Source: Firmicutes bacterium HGW-Firmicutes-14 (GTDB taxonomy: Bacteria; Bacillota; Thermincolia; Thermincolales; UBA2595). From it: a DNA stretch of 64,000 nucleotides. Made by a program: the position numbers and the translations under genes. The number at the start of each line of letters is the position of its first letter. Position 1 is the stretch's first letter. Positions 23,396-33,126 of the stretch are shown here, one piece after another. The stretch spans positions 1-64,000 of the forward strand of contig PHAB01000001.1 in NCBI GenBank assembly GCA_002840275.1, given 5' to 3'. The notes beneath the pieces were generated by a model. It was given only the letters and a program-made list of their open reading frames with translations. It was not told the DNA's origin and made no database searches.

Positions 23396-25077
23396 CCGGC
23401 CTTTTCACCTCTGTGCTGAATATGAGTATTACCGCAAGTTTTGTGGCCCTGGCCGTTATTGCCGCAAGGCTGCTCTTAAAAAGGGCGCCCAGGGTTTTTT
23501 CTTATGCCCTGTGGCTGGCAGTGCTGGTAAGGCTTATCTGTCCTTTCAGTATTAACTCCGCATTCAGCTTTTTAAGCTTTTTAAAACCTAATGTTCACCC
23601 AGGCACGGGAACATTGGAGTATATTCCCCAAAATATTGGTTTAATGCAGAACCCTGTAATCAATATCGGAACCGGCGGAATAAATGATGCTCTTAATTCG
23701 TCCCTTCCGCCTGCAACACCGTTGGCAAGCGCAAATCCAATGCAAATCATAATGGATTCCGCCGGTATTGTCTGGGCTGCGGGAATAGCAGTGCTCCTGA
23801 TCTACACCGTTATTTCATACCTGAAATTAATATACAGTATGAAAACTGCAACCCTGGTAAGAGATAACATCTTTGAAACCGATAGGATTACTTCACCGTT
23901 TGTATGCGGATTTATCAAACCGAAAATATTGATTCCCACAGGGTTAAGTGAAGACGAACTGCCCTATATCCTGGCCCATGAACGGGTACATATCAGAAGG
24001 CTTGATTACCTGGTTAAGCCATTGGCATTTTTGGCCCTTATCGTTCACTGGTTCAATCCGTTAATGTGGATCTCCTTTGCATTAATGAGTAAGGATATGG
24101 AAATGTCCTGTGATGAGAGTGTGCTTAAACAATTGGGGAATGATGTGAGATGCGGATATTCAAATTCACTTCTTTCGCTTTCAATTAGAAGAAGCGGTTT
24201 TATTCTTGGCAGTCCCCTGGCCTTTGGTGAAAGTGATATTAAGTCAAGAATCCAAAACATCCTGAACTATAGAAAACCGGCCTTATGGGGTGTCGCCCTG
24301 GGGGTTGTTGTGACCGCTGCGCTGGTTTGGTCGTTTACGGCCAACCCCAAAAATGAAAAACCGGCGGCGCCAACAACTTACCTTGGATACGACATTGAAG
24401 CCATGATGGATAATTATACTCCATATGTGGGTGACAACAGCAAGGTTGTTGCCCTGATCAATGCCATGCCCTGGCCTGCAGGTACCAAGCGCGACAGGGT
24501 CGAGCTTCATACAGCCTCTCCACCCTATGGAATAACAATTAATTTCATTATGAACGATGCTTCCGGCATCAAGGCGGATGGAACCCTCAGCGGTGACGCT
24601 TTCTATCGTAATTCCGTAATGCTCTTTAGCCTGATTGATAATGTTGATATCATAAACTGCAATATTACTGACAATTCAGGGAATTACGACGGGGCATCAT
24701 ATAATCTCTCTTATATGAGAGAAAATGCAGAAAACCTGTTCGGCAGAGAGATACTTCATTTTGCAGACAGCGCAGAGCACCTTAAAAACCTCATCGACCG
24801 GCTGAGGAATGTTACAATTGACACAAATATTATTGCCCGGTCAACTGACCAGGCAACAAAAGCCGAAATAGAAAATTATCTGGAAATTATCATGTCCTCT
24901 CCCAAAACTTCCTCCAATCCTTACGATTATATCGAGGCCCACCGGAATGAATATGACAGCATAGTCAAAATGGGGGATGAGGCTCTTGATTACCTGCTCC
25001 CACAGATTAAGAAAAGCCCCCAAAAGAGTCTCAGGGACTATATTATTACAGCTTTGATTAATGACCTTAGTAAATAA
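23392..25077 (+). CDS. BlaR1/MecR1-type M56 metalloprotease sensor
   Basis: 561 aa. Four membrane segments in the first ~330 residues surround a zinc metalloprotease site LAHERVHIRRLDYL (HExxH) with downstream KDMEMSCDESVLKQLG. FVCGFIKPKILIPTGLSEDE is the usual stretch before the motif. After the fourth segment (WGVALGVVVTAALVWSF) the extracellular part is about 240 aa and does not look like a penicillin-binding domain; it ends in an acidic/helical region (YDYIEAHRNEYDSIVKMGDE). The inducer is therefore unknown. Coupled to blaI. Confidence 0.85.
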   Translation: MTGLFTSVLNMSITASFVALAVIAARLLLKRAPRVFSYALWLAVLVRLICPFSINSAFSFLSFLKPNVHPGTGTLEYIPQNIGLMQNPVINIGTGGINDALNSSLPPATPLASANPMQIIMDSAGIVWAAGIAVLLIYTVISYLKLIYSMKTATLVRDNIFETDRITSPFVCGFIKPKILIPTGLSEDELPYILAHERVHIRRLDYLVKPLAFLALIVHWFNPLMWISFALMSKDMEMSCDESVLKQLGNDVRCGYSNSLLSLSIRRSGFILGSPLAFGESDIKSRIQNILNYRKPALWGVALGVVVTAALVWSFTANPKNEKPAAPTTYLGYDIEAMMDNYTPYVGDNSKVVALINAMPWPAGTKRDRVELHTASPPYGITINFIMNDASGIKADGTLSGDAFYRNSVMLFSLIDNVDIINCNITDNSGNYDGASYNLSYMRENAENLFGREILHFADSAEHLKNLIDRLRNVTIDTNIIARSTDQATKAEIENYLEIIMSSPKTSSNPYDYIEAHRNEYDSIVKMGDEALDYLLPQIKKSPQKSLRDYIITALINDLSK

Positions 25078-25094
25078 TCTGATTCGTTATTTGA

Positions 25095-25289
25095 TTAAGC
25101 GCCTATTTCAAGTTTTTCTACTCTCTTTTCCAGATTTGCTATATCCCGCCATCTATACTCCGTTTGTTTCTTAACAACCCTCATATCGCTTTTTAGCTCT
25201 TCCAATTCCGGTTGTATCAATTCTTTTATTGCAGTTCTTATTTCTTCTTTCATTATGGTCCGTAAAGCTTCAATCAGTTCCAGATCCAT
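25095..25289 (-). CDS. Small coiled-coil protein after jetD
   Basis: 64 aa (MDLELIEALRTIMKEEIRTA, then a charged helix ending VEKLEIGA). GAAGGAGG precedes the ATG at 25289. Almost wholly helical with heptad-like spacing; no family recognised, though short phage- or plasmid-type proteins look similar. It lies 23 bp beyond the jetD stop on the same strand and may be a passenger of the Wadjet operon. Confidence 0.6.
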   Translation of the reverse strand: MDLELIEALRTIMKEEIRTAIKELIQPELEELKSDMRVVKKQTEYRWRDIANLEKRVEKLEIGA

Positions 25290-25312
25290 ATTCCTGCCTC
25301 CTTCTTCTAAGA

Positions 25313-26599
25313 TTATATCACATACATATCTGGAAAAAAACATTCGGCTGCAACTTCATCCTCTGCCAAGAGGGCTTCCTGTTCCAAACGTATTTTTTCC
25401 TGCAGCATTAATCTGATTACCGGCCGGAAATTGTCGTATTCCTTTTTGTCTAAAAGCTTCTCCAACTGCTTAATATAGTTTTCTTCCAGCTCATCACAAT
25501 AGTCCCTGTACTTAAGCAATGTGACCTCATCCATAAAAAGAGGTTCCAGTCCCGGAATCGTTTTTCTTAAGGCGCTAAATATCCTAAACCCGCCTAGATC
25601 TATGTCTCCCCAGTGATAAAAGGGAATATCCGGATTCAATCTATACAGGTGCGCTAAGAAACTTCTCTTGCGGGGTCCGGGGAACCCCCCCAGGTAAACC
25701 AGAAGAATACCGTCGGCAGGCCGGCGGCTTACCAGGTAGTGAAAATTCGCCTTGTTTTCGATAGTAATGATCTTTTTTGCCTTAACGGAACTGATTTTCA
25801 TTCCGGCCAAATACCTGGTATCAATTACACCGCCAAACGGAAAAACCGAATAGTCTATTTCCTTTTCTCCATAAAGGAAACTGACCGCACCCCAGATCAG
25901 TACTTCCTCTGAATTTCTTTCTATACCCAATTCTGCTATTATTTCATCCTCAGTCATCTCCTGATGATGTAATGTCTGCTCATTTATCAGGTAACGGTTC
26001 GCTATGCGGGCCAACCGGGTCTTGACTTCTCTCTGAAAAACCTTGCTGTGGCCCAGGTATTTTATACTGAATACCCGTTCCAGCAGTACATTGTCTTTTT
26101 TATCTTCCAAACCCAAAAAGGCCCTGAATAATAACTCCATATCCTCTTTTTCAGCCGGCAGCATCGCCGGAAAATCACTTTTATCCCGCAATTCTGCCAG
26201 ACAATCTTCAAGAAAATTCTTTACCCACTCCAGAGTGACTTTAAATAAAAGGTCCTCTATCTCCTTTGCAGCTTCTTTTGCTTTGTCTTTCTTGGGTGTC
26301 CGGCCAATTGAACTGTAAGCTGAATCTATGTTCTCCAGGTTGAGCCAGGCACAATCCAAAAGATTACCCTTCTCAAAGGCCATCCACTTGTATGATATGA
26401 TACCCCGCCCGGCCAAATCTGCTATTACCTGATGGACGGCTTTTTTAAGATACGGCCGCTCACTGTCCCAGTACCAGGGAAAGCTTTTGGCATTAAAGGA
26501 AATGGCGATTTTCCGGTTGACTTTAGCCTGCCCCCGGTAATGAATGCTGTTTTCGTATTTATCCAGCAGCCTGTTTAATATAAGGTCTTTAAAATCCAT
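25313..26599 (-). CDS. jetD: Wadjet nuclease subunit JetD
   Basis: 428 aa. JetD is the toprim-type nuclease that cuts circular DNA after loop extrusion by the JetABC SMC complex. The N-terminal half matches the DUF3322 region; the C-terminal half is the DUF2220 toprim-like domain with the acidic residues in KIITIENKANFHYLVS (Glu) and FYHWGDIDLGGFRI (DxD). The start at 26599 is one base beyond the jetC stop and follows GGGGGC. It ends TAA. All four jet genes are intact, so the system is likely functional against incoming plasmids. Confidence 0.88.
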   Translation of the reverse strand: MDFKDLILNRLLDKYENSIHYRGQAKVNRKIAISFNAKSFPWYWDSERPYLKKAVHQVIADLAGRGIISYKWMAFEKGNLLDCAWLNLENIDSAYSSIGRTPKKDKAKEAAKEIEDLLFKVTLEWVKNFLEDCLAELRDKSDFPAMLPAEKEDMELLFRAFLGLEDKKDNVLLERVFSIKYLGHSKVFQREVKTRLARIANRYLINEQTLHHQEMTEDEIIAELGIERNSEEVLIWGAVSFLYGEKEIDYSVFPFGGVIDTRYLAGMKISSVKAKKIITIENKANFHYLVSRRPADGILLVYLGGFPGPRKRSFLAHLYRLNPDIPFYHWGDIDLGGFRIFSALRKTIPGLEPLFMDEVTLLKYRDYCDELEENYIKQLEKLLDKKEYDNFRPVIRLMLQEKIRLEQEALLAEDEVAAECFFPDMYVI

Positions 26600-26600
26600 C

Positions 26601-29600
26601 TTAAGCCCCCAATTCCTCAAGTTCCCTAGGGTCAAAAGATTTTATCACAGTCTCGTTCTTTATTCTGGTAATACAGAGGTTCCTGTCAACAAAAGGCGCT
26701 ATGTCCCCGATTTTTTCCGTAGGGGCTGACAGGATTACCTGCAGGCCTAACTTCCGGATAAGGTTGATACTTTCCTTAATCCGCTGGTGGTCCATTTTGC
26801 TGTAAGCCTCATCAAAAACAATGATCCGCACCGTGTTGTCCTGGTTCCTGCTCTTAATCCTGTATAACTGGACAAAAGAGGCCAAAACTGAGATATAAAA
26901 CGGTGTCTGGGTCTCCCCGCCTGATTTTTTGGCGATCACCCTGGACAGCCTGGACTCTATGCCCCGGTCATCAGTTACCATCAGGTCAAAATCCAGGTAA
27001 GTCCTATAATCGGTGAACTTATCCAGGTTTTTGTTCAGTTCTTCTCTCCTGTCAGCACTTAACAGGCCCTCATCCACATCAATTATCTGGCGGAAGAGTT
27101 CCTCAACCACGTCCCGGTATTTACCCTGAAAAGATGTGGAGAAAAGGGTTAACCCCTCCAGCAGCATATCATCGGTAATCATATCATAATACTTTTTGTA
27201 CTGGCTGTTTGGGCTAACCTTAAACCTGTATTTGTCCCGCCCGAAGGGGACATCCTTCAGGGCTTTGTTCAAATCATTGATCTGTTCCTGGGCATCATCA
27301 ATATTTTTCTTCAGTTTACTGATAAAATCTTCCTTAAACTGCTCCTGGGCCTTTTCTTTGGCATCCCTTATTTTTTCTTCATATTGTACCAGCAAAGTGT
27401 CTTCCAATGTTTGCAGTTCCCCGTTATAAGCGGAATTATCCGGTGCATTGACATCCCGGGCGCCATTATAATCCCGGTTATAATTAACCCTGGTATTAAG
27501 CAAAGCATTCCACTTGTTTTCAATGCGGCTTTGGGTGCCTTTTACAGCAGTAACAAAAGCGCTGACTATAGCGACGGGGTCTTTGCGCTGGTTCAGCTCC
27601 TGCCGGAACCGTGGTTCACCTGTTGTTTCTATCCAAGCTGCCTCGTATTTTTTAATCATCTCGTCTCTCTTAGCTTCAAATTCCGCTTCCAGCAGGGGCC
27701 GGGCTTTTTCATTCTCCTCCTTTTGGTTCAGATACTTGCCCCGGGATTCTGCCAGCTTCTGTTTCTGGCTATCCACCAGTTTGACAGTATCCTCTGCTTT
27801 ACTTAAAGCCTCTTCCAGCCTGGTCAGGTAGCTGAGGTCCAGGGCTCCCAGCTGCCCTGCGGCGTCCGTGAGGTCATCCTTTAACCGTGGCAGCCGGTCA
27901 GCAGCCAGTTTGTTCTGCAGCATACTCCGGATATTTTCATCATTGATATTGCCGGTATTCCTCAATTGACCCAGTTTATCCACTACCCGCTCCACAGTAC
28001 CGGCCTGTTTGGAAACTGCCGCAAACCTTATTTCTTTAAGCTTTAACTGTTCAACAACTGCCTTCTGCCCGATATAAGGGGTTTCATACCTCTGGGGATT
28101 AATCTGGCGGGCCACATAATTATGATAAAGCATACAACTGGGTGTAATCGATGTCCTGAAACTGCGCAGGTCCTCAACCTTTTCACATTTGATCACATGG
28201 CCCAGCAGGTAGTTGGCATAAGCCCGGGCATAAGGATTACCGGTTTCAATTTCTTCGGCCAGGCTGTTAACCTTGGGTTGTGGATTCCTGGCCATGACTT
28301 TTTCAATATCAACCAGGCCCACATCATATATTTTATGGGTAAATTTAAATTCATCATAAATTTTAAGGGCTTCCACGAAGTATTGCGGTTCTACCAAAAG
28401 ATAGAACTTTTGCGTATTCAGGTACCCCTCAACGGCATTTCGCCATTTATCACTTCTGATTTCCAGCAGGTCAGCAAAGACCTGTGGTTTGATATCCCGT
28501 TGGTGTTTTTCGCTGAGCTGCCGGGCTACTATATTTTTCAATTCAATGACAGCGGGAGGAAAAGCCTTGATGCCCTGCTTCAGGTTTTGGATTTCCTTAT
28601 CCAGCGCTGCCAGTTCCTGTTTTATGGTCTCCAGCCCTGTTTTTTGCATTATAAAGGATTCATTTATCCTGTTAATATACTCCTGAAAACCCTCTTTGAC
28701 AGACCCCAGATTTTCCTCAGTGATAAGCTCAAACCTGCCATCTGAGATATCTGACAGCATCTCTATCTCCTGTTCCAGAGAGGGCATGTCCTCCAGGTTA
28801 TCCCGGCACCAGTAATAAACTTCACGCCAGGTATAGCAAGTGCTTCTGACCAGATCAATCAGAACTTTTTTGCATTGTTCCGCGGCCGTTATTTCATTTT
28901 CCAGGAACTTAATCCGTTCTTCCAGTTCTTTTCTTTTTTTAAATACATCGGAATTTATCTTTTCTTCAAAAAGACGGTCCCGTTCCTTATTCAGGGAATC
29001 AAGTTCAGCCTCTTTAGCCTGCAGGTTTTCATCGGTTTCCGCAATTTTAGCCTGTAATTTCCTGATATCATCTGAAATGCCGGTAATCCTGTTTTGCAGC
29101 TGTTCCTCCATACCCCGGTCAATCAGATATTTCTGTATCTGGAGTCTCTGCAGCTCTTCACTGTACGAATAATGCTGGGTTTTAATTTCTTTCAGAAGTT
29201 CTATTTTTTTCTTAACTATCTCTGATTCGTGTTCCAATTGTTTGTAATAGCGAATATTCTCCTGCATATCGGTAATGTCTATCTTGTTTTCCACATCACA
29301 CACAAATTCGCTGATAAACCCTTTAATATCCATAATCGGCGAAAAAGGCACAGCTTTTTTCAGAAGCCGGAAGAACTTTTTGTTGACCTGCCCCAGTTTG
29401 CCCAGGGCCACCTCCTGATACTTACTGTTAGTTTCAAAAAACTCATATTTGCCCCTGGCATAGTTATTGAAAAAGAACGCCTTAAGCCCTTTGCGGTTTA
29501 GCTCTGTTCCGTCAGCAATAAAGTGGCTGCCGGGTAACATATCATTTAAATAAAAGAACTGGTGGTCATGGCTGCCGTCATCATAACAGTCAAAAACAAC

Positions 29601-29936
29601 CCCCAGGCAGAAGTGCCGGTTACTCTTCTTGTCATGAAACTCCAGGACCAGATAGCTGGAAAAGTCATTATTCCTTAAATAGACAGTATTGGTTTCCTCA
29701 TCTTCAGCCACCTCACCCCGCAGGTACCCCTTTAATGTCCGCTGGGACTTATCATTGGCCGCCTTATTAAAATAGTAGCCGCCGGTATCCCCCATCAATA
29801 CCAGCTGCAGGGCATCAATAACAGTGGATTTCCCTGACCCGTTTTTTCCTGTTAAGAAGTTAATGTCAGAAAAGTCTATCACCTGGTATTTTATATAGTG
29901 CCAGTTAATCAATAACATCCTGGTCAGCAGTTTCAT
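26601..29936 (-). CDS. jetC: Wadjet SMC-like ATPase JetC
   Basis: 1111 aa. MukB-like ATPase: Walker A FLTGKNGSGKST near residue 30, two long coiled-coil arms with a hinge around residues 490-650, ABC signature KSGGETQTPFYI and Walker B RIIVFDEAYSKMD near the C-terminus. It forms the motor ring that extrudes plasmid DNA loops. The start at 29936 lies inside jetB (32-nt overlap) behind GGTGAAG; a longer in-frame extension would be translated from within jetB and is unlikely. The next gene, jetD, follows after one base. Confidence 0.9.
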   Translation of the reverse strand: MKLLTRMLLINWHYIKYQVIDFSDINFLTGKNGSGKSTVIDALQLVLMGDTGGYYFNKAANDKSQRTLKGYLRGEVAEDEETNTVYLRNNDFSSYLVLEFHDKKSNRHFCLGVVFDCYDDGSHDHQFFYLNDMLPGSHFIADGTELNRKGLKAFFFNNYARGKYEFFETNSKYQEVALGKLGQVNKKFFRLLKKAVPFSPIMDIKGFISEFVCDVENKIDITDMQENIRYYKQLEHESEIVKKKIELLKEIKTQHYSYSEELQRLQIQKYLIDRGMEEQLQNRITGISDDIRKLQAKIAETDENLQAKEAELDSLNKERDRLFEEKINSDVFKKRKELEERIKFLENEITAAEQCKKVLIDLVRSTCYTWREVYYWCRDNLEDMPSLEQEIEMLSDISDGRFELITEENLGSVKEGFQEYINRINESFIMQKTGLETIKQELAALDKEIQNLKQGIKAFPPAVIELKNIVARQLSEKHQRDIKPQVFADLLEIRSDKWRNAVEGYLNTQKFYLLVEPQYFVEALKIYDEFKFTHKIYDVGLVDIEKVMARNPQPKVNSLAEEIETGNPYARAYANYLLGHVIKCEKVEDLRSFRTSITPSCMLYHNYVARQINPQRYETPYIGQKAVVEQLKLKEIRFAAVSKQAGTVERVVDKLGQLRNTGNINDENIRSMLQNKLAADRLPRLKDDLTDAAGQLGALDLSYLTRLEEALSKAEDTVKLVDSQKQKLAESRGKYLNQKEENEKARPLLEAEFEAKRDEMIKKYEAAWIETTGEPRFRQELNQRKDPVAIVSAFVTAVKGTQSRIENKWNALLNTRVNYNRDYNGARDVNAPDNSAYNGELQTLEDTLLVQYEEKIRDAKEKAQEQFKEDFISKLKKNIDDAQEQINDLNKALKDVPFGRDKYRFKVSPNSQYKKYYDMITDDMLLEGLTLFSTSFQGKYRDVVEELFRQIIDVDEGLLSADRREELNKNLDKFTDYRTYLDFDLMVTDDRGIESRLSRVIAKKSGGETQTPFYISVLASFVQLYRIKSRNQDNTVRIIVFDEAYSKMDHQRIKESINLIRKLGLQVILSAPTEKIGDIAPFVDRNLCITRIKNETVIKSFDPRELEELGA

Positions 29937-30537
29937 TGTCTTCACCTTCTTCCACCTGGTCATTGTACAGGCTGCTGATCTTCTCATTGGTAACCAGCAG
30001 TTCAATCGAAGGATATATTATTATCCTGGTATCAGCCCTGGTCCATTCACCTTCGATTTTTTCAATAATGCTGAAGCGCTTCAGGGTGTTCAACCCCTCT
30101 CTCAAACCGGTATCAGGCGGTTTTTTGTCAACCAGCCCCAGGTAAAACATCTTTTCCACCATTTCGCCTACAGTTGTGATACACTGCTTGGATAACGCTA
30201 TTTTTTCCCGGCTCTCTTCATAGATCAGTCTTAAGGTATATAAGAAATATGTGGTGTATTTATCAAGCCGGTAACGGTTTGTCCCAAACCTGTTATAAGC
30301 CGCCATAACTCCCCTGTAAGAATCATTCTGGACATGCCAGCCGGCAACGCTTAAATACTCTTCAATAAGGGAGTGGTGCCTCTCAATATAACGGAAATCC
30401 CTGTTGATAACCATGTTTTTGGTTTTACTGTCATACTCGTCCCGCAGGATAAAGGTTTTATTCAGGAGCAGGTTGACCACCCGGGTAAACCCCTCTTTAT
30501 CCCGTTCGGTTAACTTTTCCCATTTTTCAGCCCACAT
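29905..30537 (-). CDS. jetB: Wadjet kleisin-associated subunit JetB (DUF4194)
   Basis: 210 aa, winged-helix KITE-type subunit (DUF4194). Seen: FTRVVNLLLNKTFILRDEYD, HVQNDSYRGVMAAYNRFGTN and RLIYEESREKIAL. It bridges the kleisin JetA and the SMC heads of JetC. Its ATG overlaps the jetA TGA. Acidic C-terminal tail. Confidence 0.87.
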   Translation of the reverse strand: MWAEKWEKLTERDKEGFTRVVNLLLNKTFILRDEYDSKTKNMVINRDFRYIERHHSLIEEYLSVAGWHVQNDSYRGVMAAYNRFGTNRYRLDKYTTYFLYTLRLIYEESREKIALSKQCITTVGEMVEKMFYLGLVDKKPPDTGLREGLNTLKRFSIIEKIEGEWTRADTRIIIYPSIELLVTNEKISSLYNDQVEEGEDNETADQDVID

Positions 30538-31943
30538 CAGGAAATCTTCTCCTTCTTTTTGGCAATTAAGAGGTCAGGTATCCTGTAACCGTTTACCATC
30601 AGGTAATCATCTTTGAACTCAATATTATACGGCACATCAGGTTCATCATTTTTGACACAGGCCAGGATGAGCCGGATAAAGTCGTCATCAGCCCCAAGCT
30701 TCAGGTCCTTGGCCCTGAGGACACCCTGCCGGACCAGCTGTTCCATGATATATTCAATTACCTTATGATGGGTATAGACCTTTCCCAGCCGTTTTTTGAA
30801 ATCATTCATTTCTGCTTCGAACTCTTCTTTGTTGACCAGGCTGTATAAATCAGTTGTCCCGGGACTGTGTTCCTTCCTCCTGGCCGGCTCGGTATACAGG
30901 GATTCTTCATCGGTATAACTTTGCCGGAACAGGGGGAGGTTATTACTTAAGCGGCGGATTTCCTTTTCGCCGGCTTTATCGTTAATATTAGGCAGTTTTT
31001 TCAGAATCTCTACCAATTTGCCTTTAATATCCCTTTCGGTGTTTATATAGTACTGCATCCGTTCCACAGAAGCCCTGGTATATGCCGCGTTTTTCTTATC
31101 TATAGATTTTAGCAGCTGATCAATTCCCTCATAAGTATCAATCATTTCCCCAATCATCGCTATTACTGCCTGCCTGCAGGTATCTGGGTCCAGGTCATAA
31201 CCCCTTTTGTGAGCAATAAGGGCTATCTCATCAATAAGCCCGGGATTGGTCAGCCAGTCCTTAAGAATTTTGAGGATTCTGTTCTTAAAACGCGGCACAC
31301 TGTCAAAGGTCTTTAAAGGATGATAGATTTTATCAGAGATTTTTTGCCGGAAAAGGTCAAAGTGTTCAGCCAAAATCTCTTTAACCTCCACCTGTTCCTG
31401 GAGCCTTTGGTGGTAAAACCTGAGATTGGCAAGCAGTTCCCGTAAAGCATTGCCCAGGTTTTCTGTCAGCCGGTGGGCCTGGCGCAGCCCGTCATACATA
31501 TATTCATCCCGTTCAATATCGGCGGTCTTTAATATTGAATAGGCTGAATAGACAAAGCCATTATATTCGGTCATTTTACCACTGACCAAATCATAAAAGA
31601 CATTCAGAAGTTTACTGGCATATACAGGTACCACAAACTGTTCCGCAAAACTCTGGGTATCCTGCTCCCTTTCCAGCCACCCGGTTTCCAGAAACTTTCG
31701 AATCAAAAAATGAGCCCTGCCCGAAAGATTGTCTTCTAAAGCCGAAATGCCCTCTTCATCTTCCAGGTCCAGAATCTGATTTTCCAGATTGGCTATCAAA
31801 CTGCTTACCAAATCCTCTTTGGAAATAATGGCCGAGTGCTGATAAGCCTTCCTGATAACAAACAATGCCTCTATGTAGATTCTTTTATTTGGCGAAATTA
31901 ACACTGAGAAAAAGTTCTCAGGATACAGGTCAAAAAATTTCAT
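30537..31943 (-). CDS. jetA: Wadjet kleisin subunit JetA (DUF5716 type)
   Basis: 468 aa. The start MKFFDLYPENFFSVLISPNK and the IYIEALFVIRKAYQ segment resemble the DUF5716 form of JetA, found in type II Wadjet systems, rather than the DUF3375 form of type I. JetA is the kleisin that closes the SMC ring. GAGGT precedes the ATG at 31943; an in-frame upstream ATG at 31991 has no ribosome site. First gene of the operon jetA-jetB-jetC-jetD. The type assignment is from memory of the family and is less certain than the Wadjet call. Confidence 0.85.
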   Translation of the reverse strand: MKFFDLYPENFFSVLISPNKRIYIEALFVIRKAYQHSAIISKEDLVSSLIANLENQILDLEDEEGISALEDNLSGRAHFLIRKFLETGWLEREQDTQSFAEQFVVPVYASKLLNVFYDLVSGKMTEYNGFVYSAYSILKTADIERDEYMYDGLRQAHRLTENLGNALRELLANLRFYHQRLQEQVEVKEILAEHFDLFRQKISDKIYHPLKTFDSVPRFKNRILKILKDWLTNPGLIDEIALIAHKRGYDLDPDTCRQAVIAMIGEMIDTYEGIDQLLKSIDKKNAAYTRASVERMQYYINTERDIKGKLVEILKKLPNINDKAGEKEIRRLSNNLPLFRQSYTDEESLYTEPARRKEHSPGTTDLYSLVNKEEFEAEMNDFKKRLGKVYTHHKVIEYIMEQLVRQGVLRAKDLKLGADDDFIRLILACVKNDEPDVPYNIEFKDDYLMVNGYRIPDLLIAKKKEKIS

Positions 31944-32059
31944 GTTTACCTCACAAAACTGTTTTTCTAGTAGTTTAGACAAAAAAATCAAAAAACCTGC
32001 ATAATGTCCCTAATTAAAAATGCCCCGCTTTTTTGCCATGAAAACAGGGACAGGCAGAT

Positions 32060-32250
32060 ATATGGGCTTGTCGACAAATTTCGTTTAGAAAAAACAAGGC
32101 AGGAAGGGTGTATTCCTCAGAGCGGCAACGATTCAGCCGTCTAGCCAATCGCGCTTACGCGCTCTTGGGACGGCGGACATCAGACACGCTCTCTGGAATA
32201 CACCCTTCCCGCTTAAGTTCACATAATGGTATTTGTCAACAAGCCCATAT
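32060..32250. mobile_element. 191-bp palindromic MITE-like element
   Basis: Terminal inverted repeats ATATGGGCTTGTCGACAAAT (32060-32079) and ATTTGTCAACAAGCCCATAT (32231-32250) differ at one base. Inside are nested arms GGAAGGGTGTATTCC/GGAATACACCCTTCC, AGAGCG/CGCTCT, GCCGTC/GACGGC, CCAA/TTGG and GCGC/GCGC, so nearly the whole element can fold into one long hairpin. It has no coding capacity. No clear target-site duplication is visible. It occupies the gap between jetA and the Uma2 gene. Confidence 0.75.
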
Positions 32251-32351
32251 CCCACCTTTGCCGTTTCGCACATCAACAAAGAAGTTGATTCTGGTTTATT
32301 TTACTTTACTTTGGTTGATATATTGTATATAATAAGGGTGGAGGTGATATT

Positions 32352-33107
32352 GTGGCCGATAATAACGATCTGATAACCGCCCATGTACTGGCTGCTTCTC
32401 TAAACCTGGCTGTTGACACCATCTGGAGATACACAAGGGAGAACAAAATTCCTTACGTGGACCTGGGCAATAAACAATACCGTTACCGTTATGCCGATGT
32501 AATCAAAGCCCTGGCCGGGTCAACCGTCCGGGAAAACGAACCACTGTACGAAATCGACCCCAATAAAAAATATACTTATCAGGACTACCTGGAACTCCCG
32601 GAGGAACCGGGATACCGGTTCGAAATTCTCGAGGGCATGCTGGTCAGAGACCCCTCACCCAATGTTATGCACCAAAGGGTATCCCGCCGGCTCCAGCGGA
32701 TTCTGGAAGACTACTTCTGGCAGGCCGACCCTGGGGGCGAAATCTTTAATGCTCCTTTGGATGTGACCTTCCAGGACATTACAGTTGTCCAGCCGGATGT
32801 GTTCTATATTTCAGGGGAACAAAAACCGATCGTAAAGGAAAAGCGCATTGACGGCCCCCCCAAACTGGTGGTCGAAGTCATATCCCCTTCGACAAGCCGC
32901 AAAGACAGGCTGAAAAAGATGCAGATTTATCAGAAGACCCAGGTCCAGCACTATTGGCTTGTGAACCCGGATGATAGAAGTCTCGAATGTTTTTCCCTGC
33001 GGGACAGTATATATGCCATAGTTGCGTCCGGGATGGATGAAGATGTTGTCGAGCACCCGGATTTTCCGGGGTTGGTCATTGAGTTAAAGGCCTTATGGCA
33101 GACTTGA
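32352..33107 (+). CDS. Uma2-family endonuclease-like protein with N-terminal helix-turn-helix
   Basis: 251 aa. Residues 1-60 look like a MerR/excisionase DNA-binding domain (ITAHVLAASLNLAVDTIWRY and KQYRYRYADVIKAL). Residues 70-250 are a Uma2 (DUF820) PD-(D/E)XK fold: FEILEGMLVRDPSPN, VVQPDVFYIS and PKLVVEVISPSTSRKDRLKK. GGAGGTGAT precedes the GTG start. Uma2 proteins are abundant in cyanobacteria and some Bacillota and their role is not settled; the added DNA-binding domain suggests site-directed binding. Adjacent to a MITE and Wadjet. Confidence 0.8.
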   Translation: MADNNDLITAHVLAASLNLAVDTIWRYTRENKIPYVDLGNKQYRYRYADVIKALAGSTVRENEPLYEIDPNKKYTYQDYLELPEEPGYRFEILEGMLVRDPSPNVMHQRVSRRLQRILEDYFWQADPGGEIFNAPLDVTFQDITVVQPDVFYISGEQKPIVKEKRIDGPPKLVVEVISPSTSRKDRLKKMQIYQKTQVQHYWLVNPDDRSLECFSLRDSIYAIVASGMDEDVVEHPDFPGLVIELKALWQT

Positions 33108-33126
33108 TTATAGGAAGCTAATAATC

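Noticed and set aside
32060-32250. CRISPR array or small RNA gene
   Set aside because: The repeats are inverted, not direct, and no spacer-repeat pattern exists here or elsewhere in the window.
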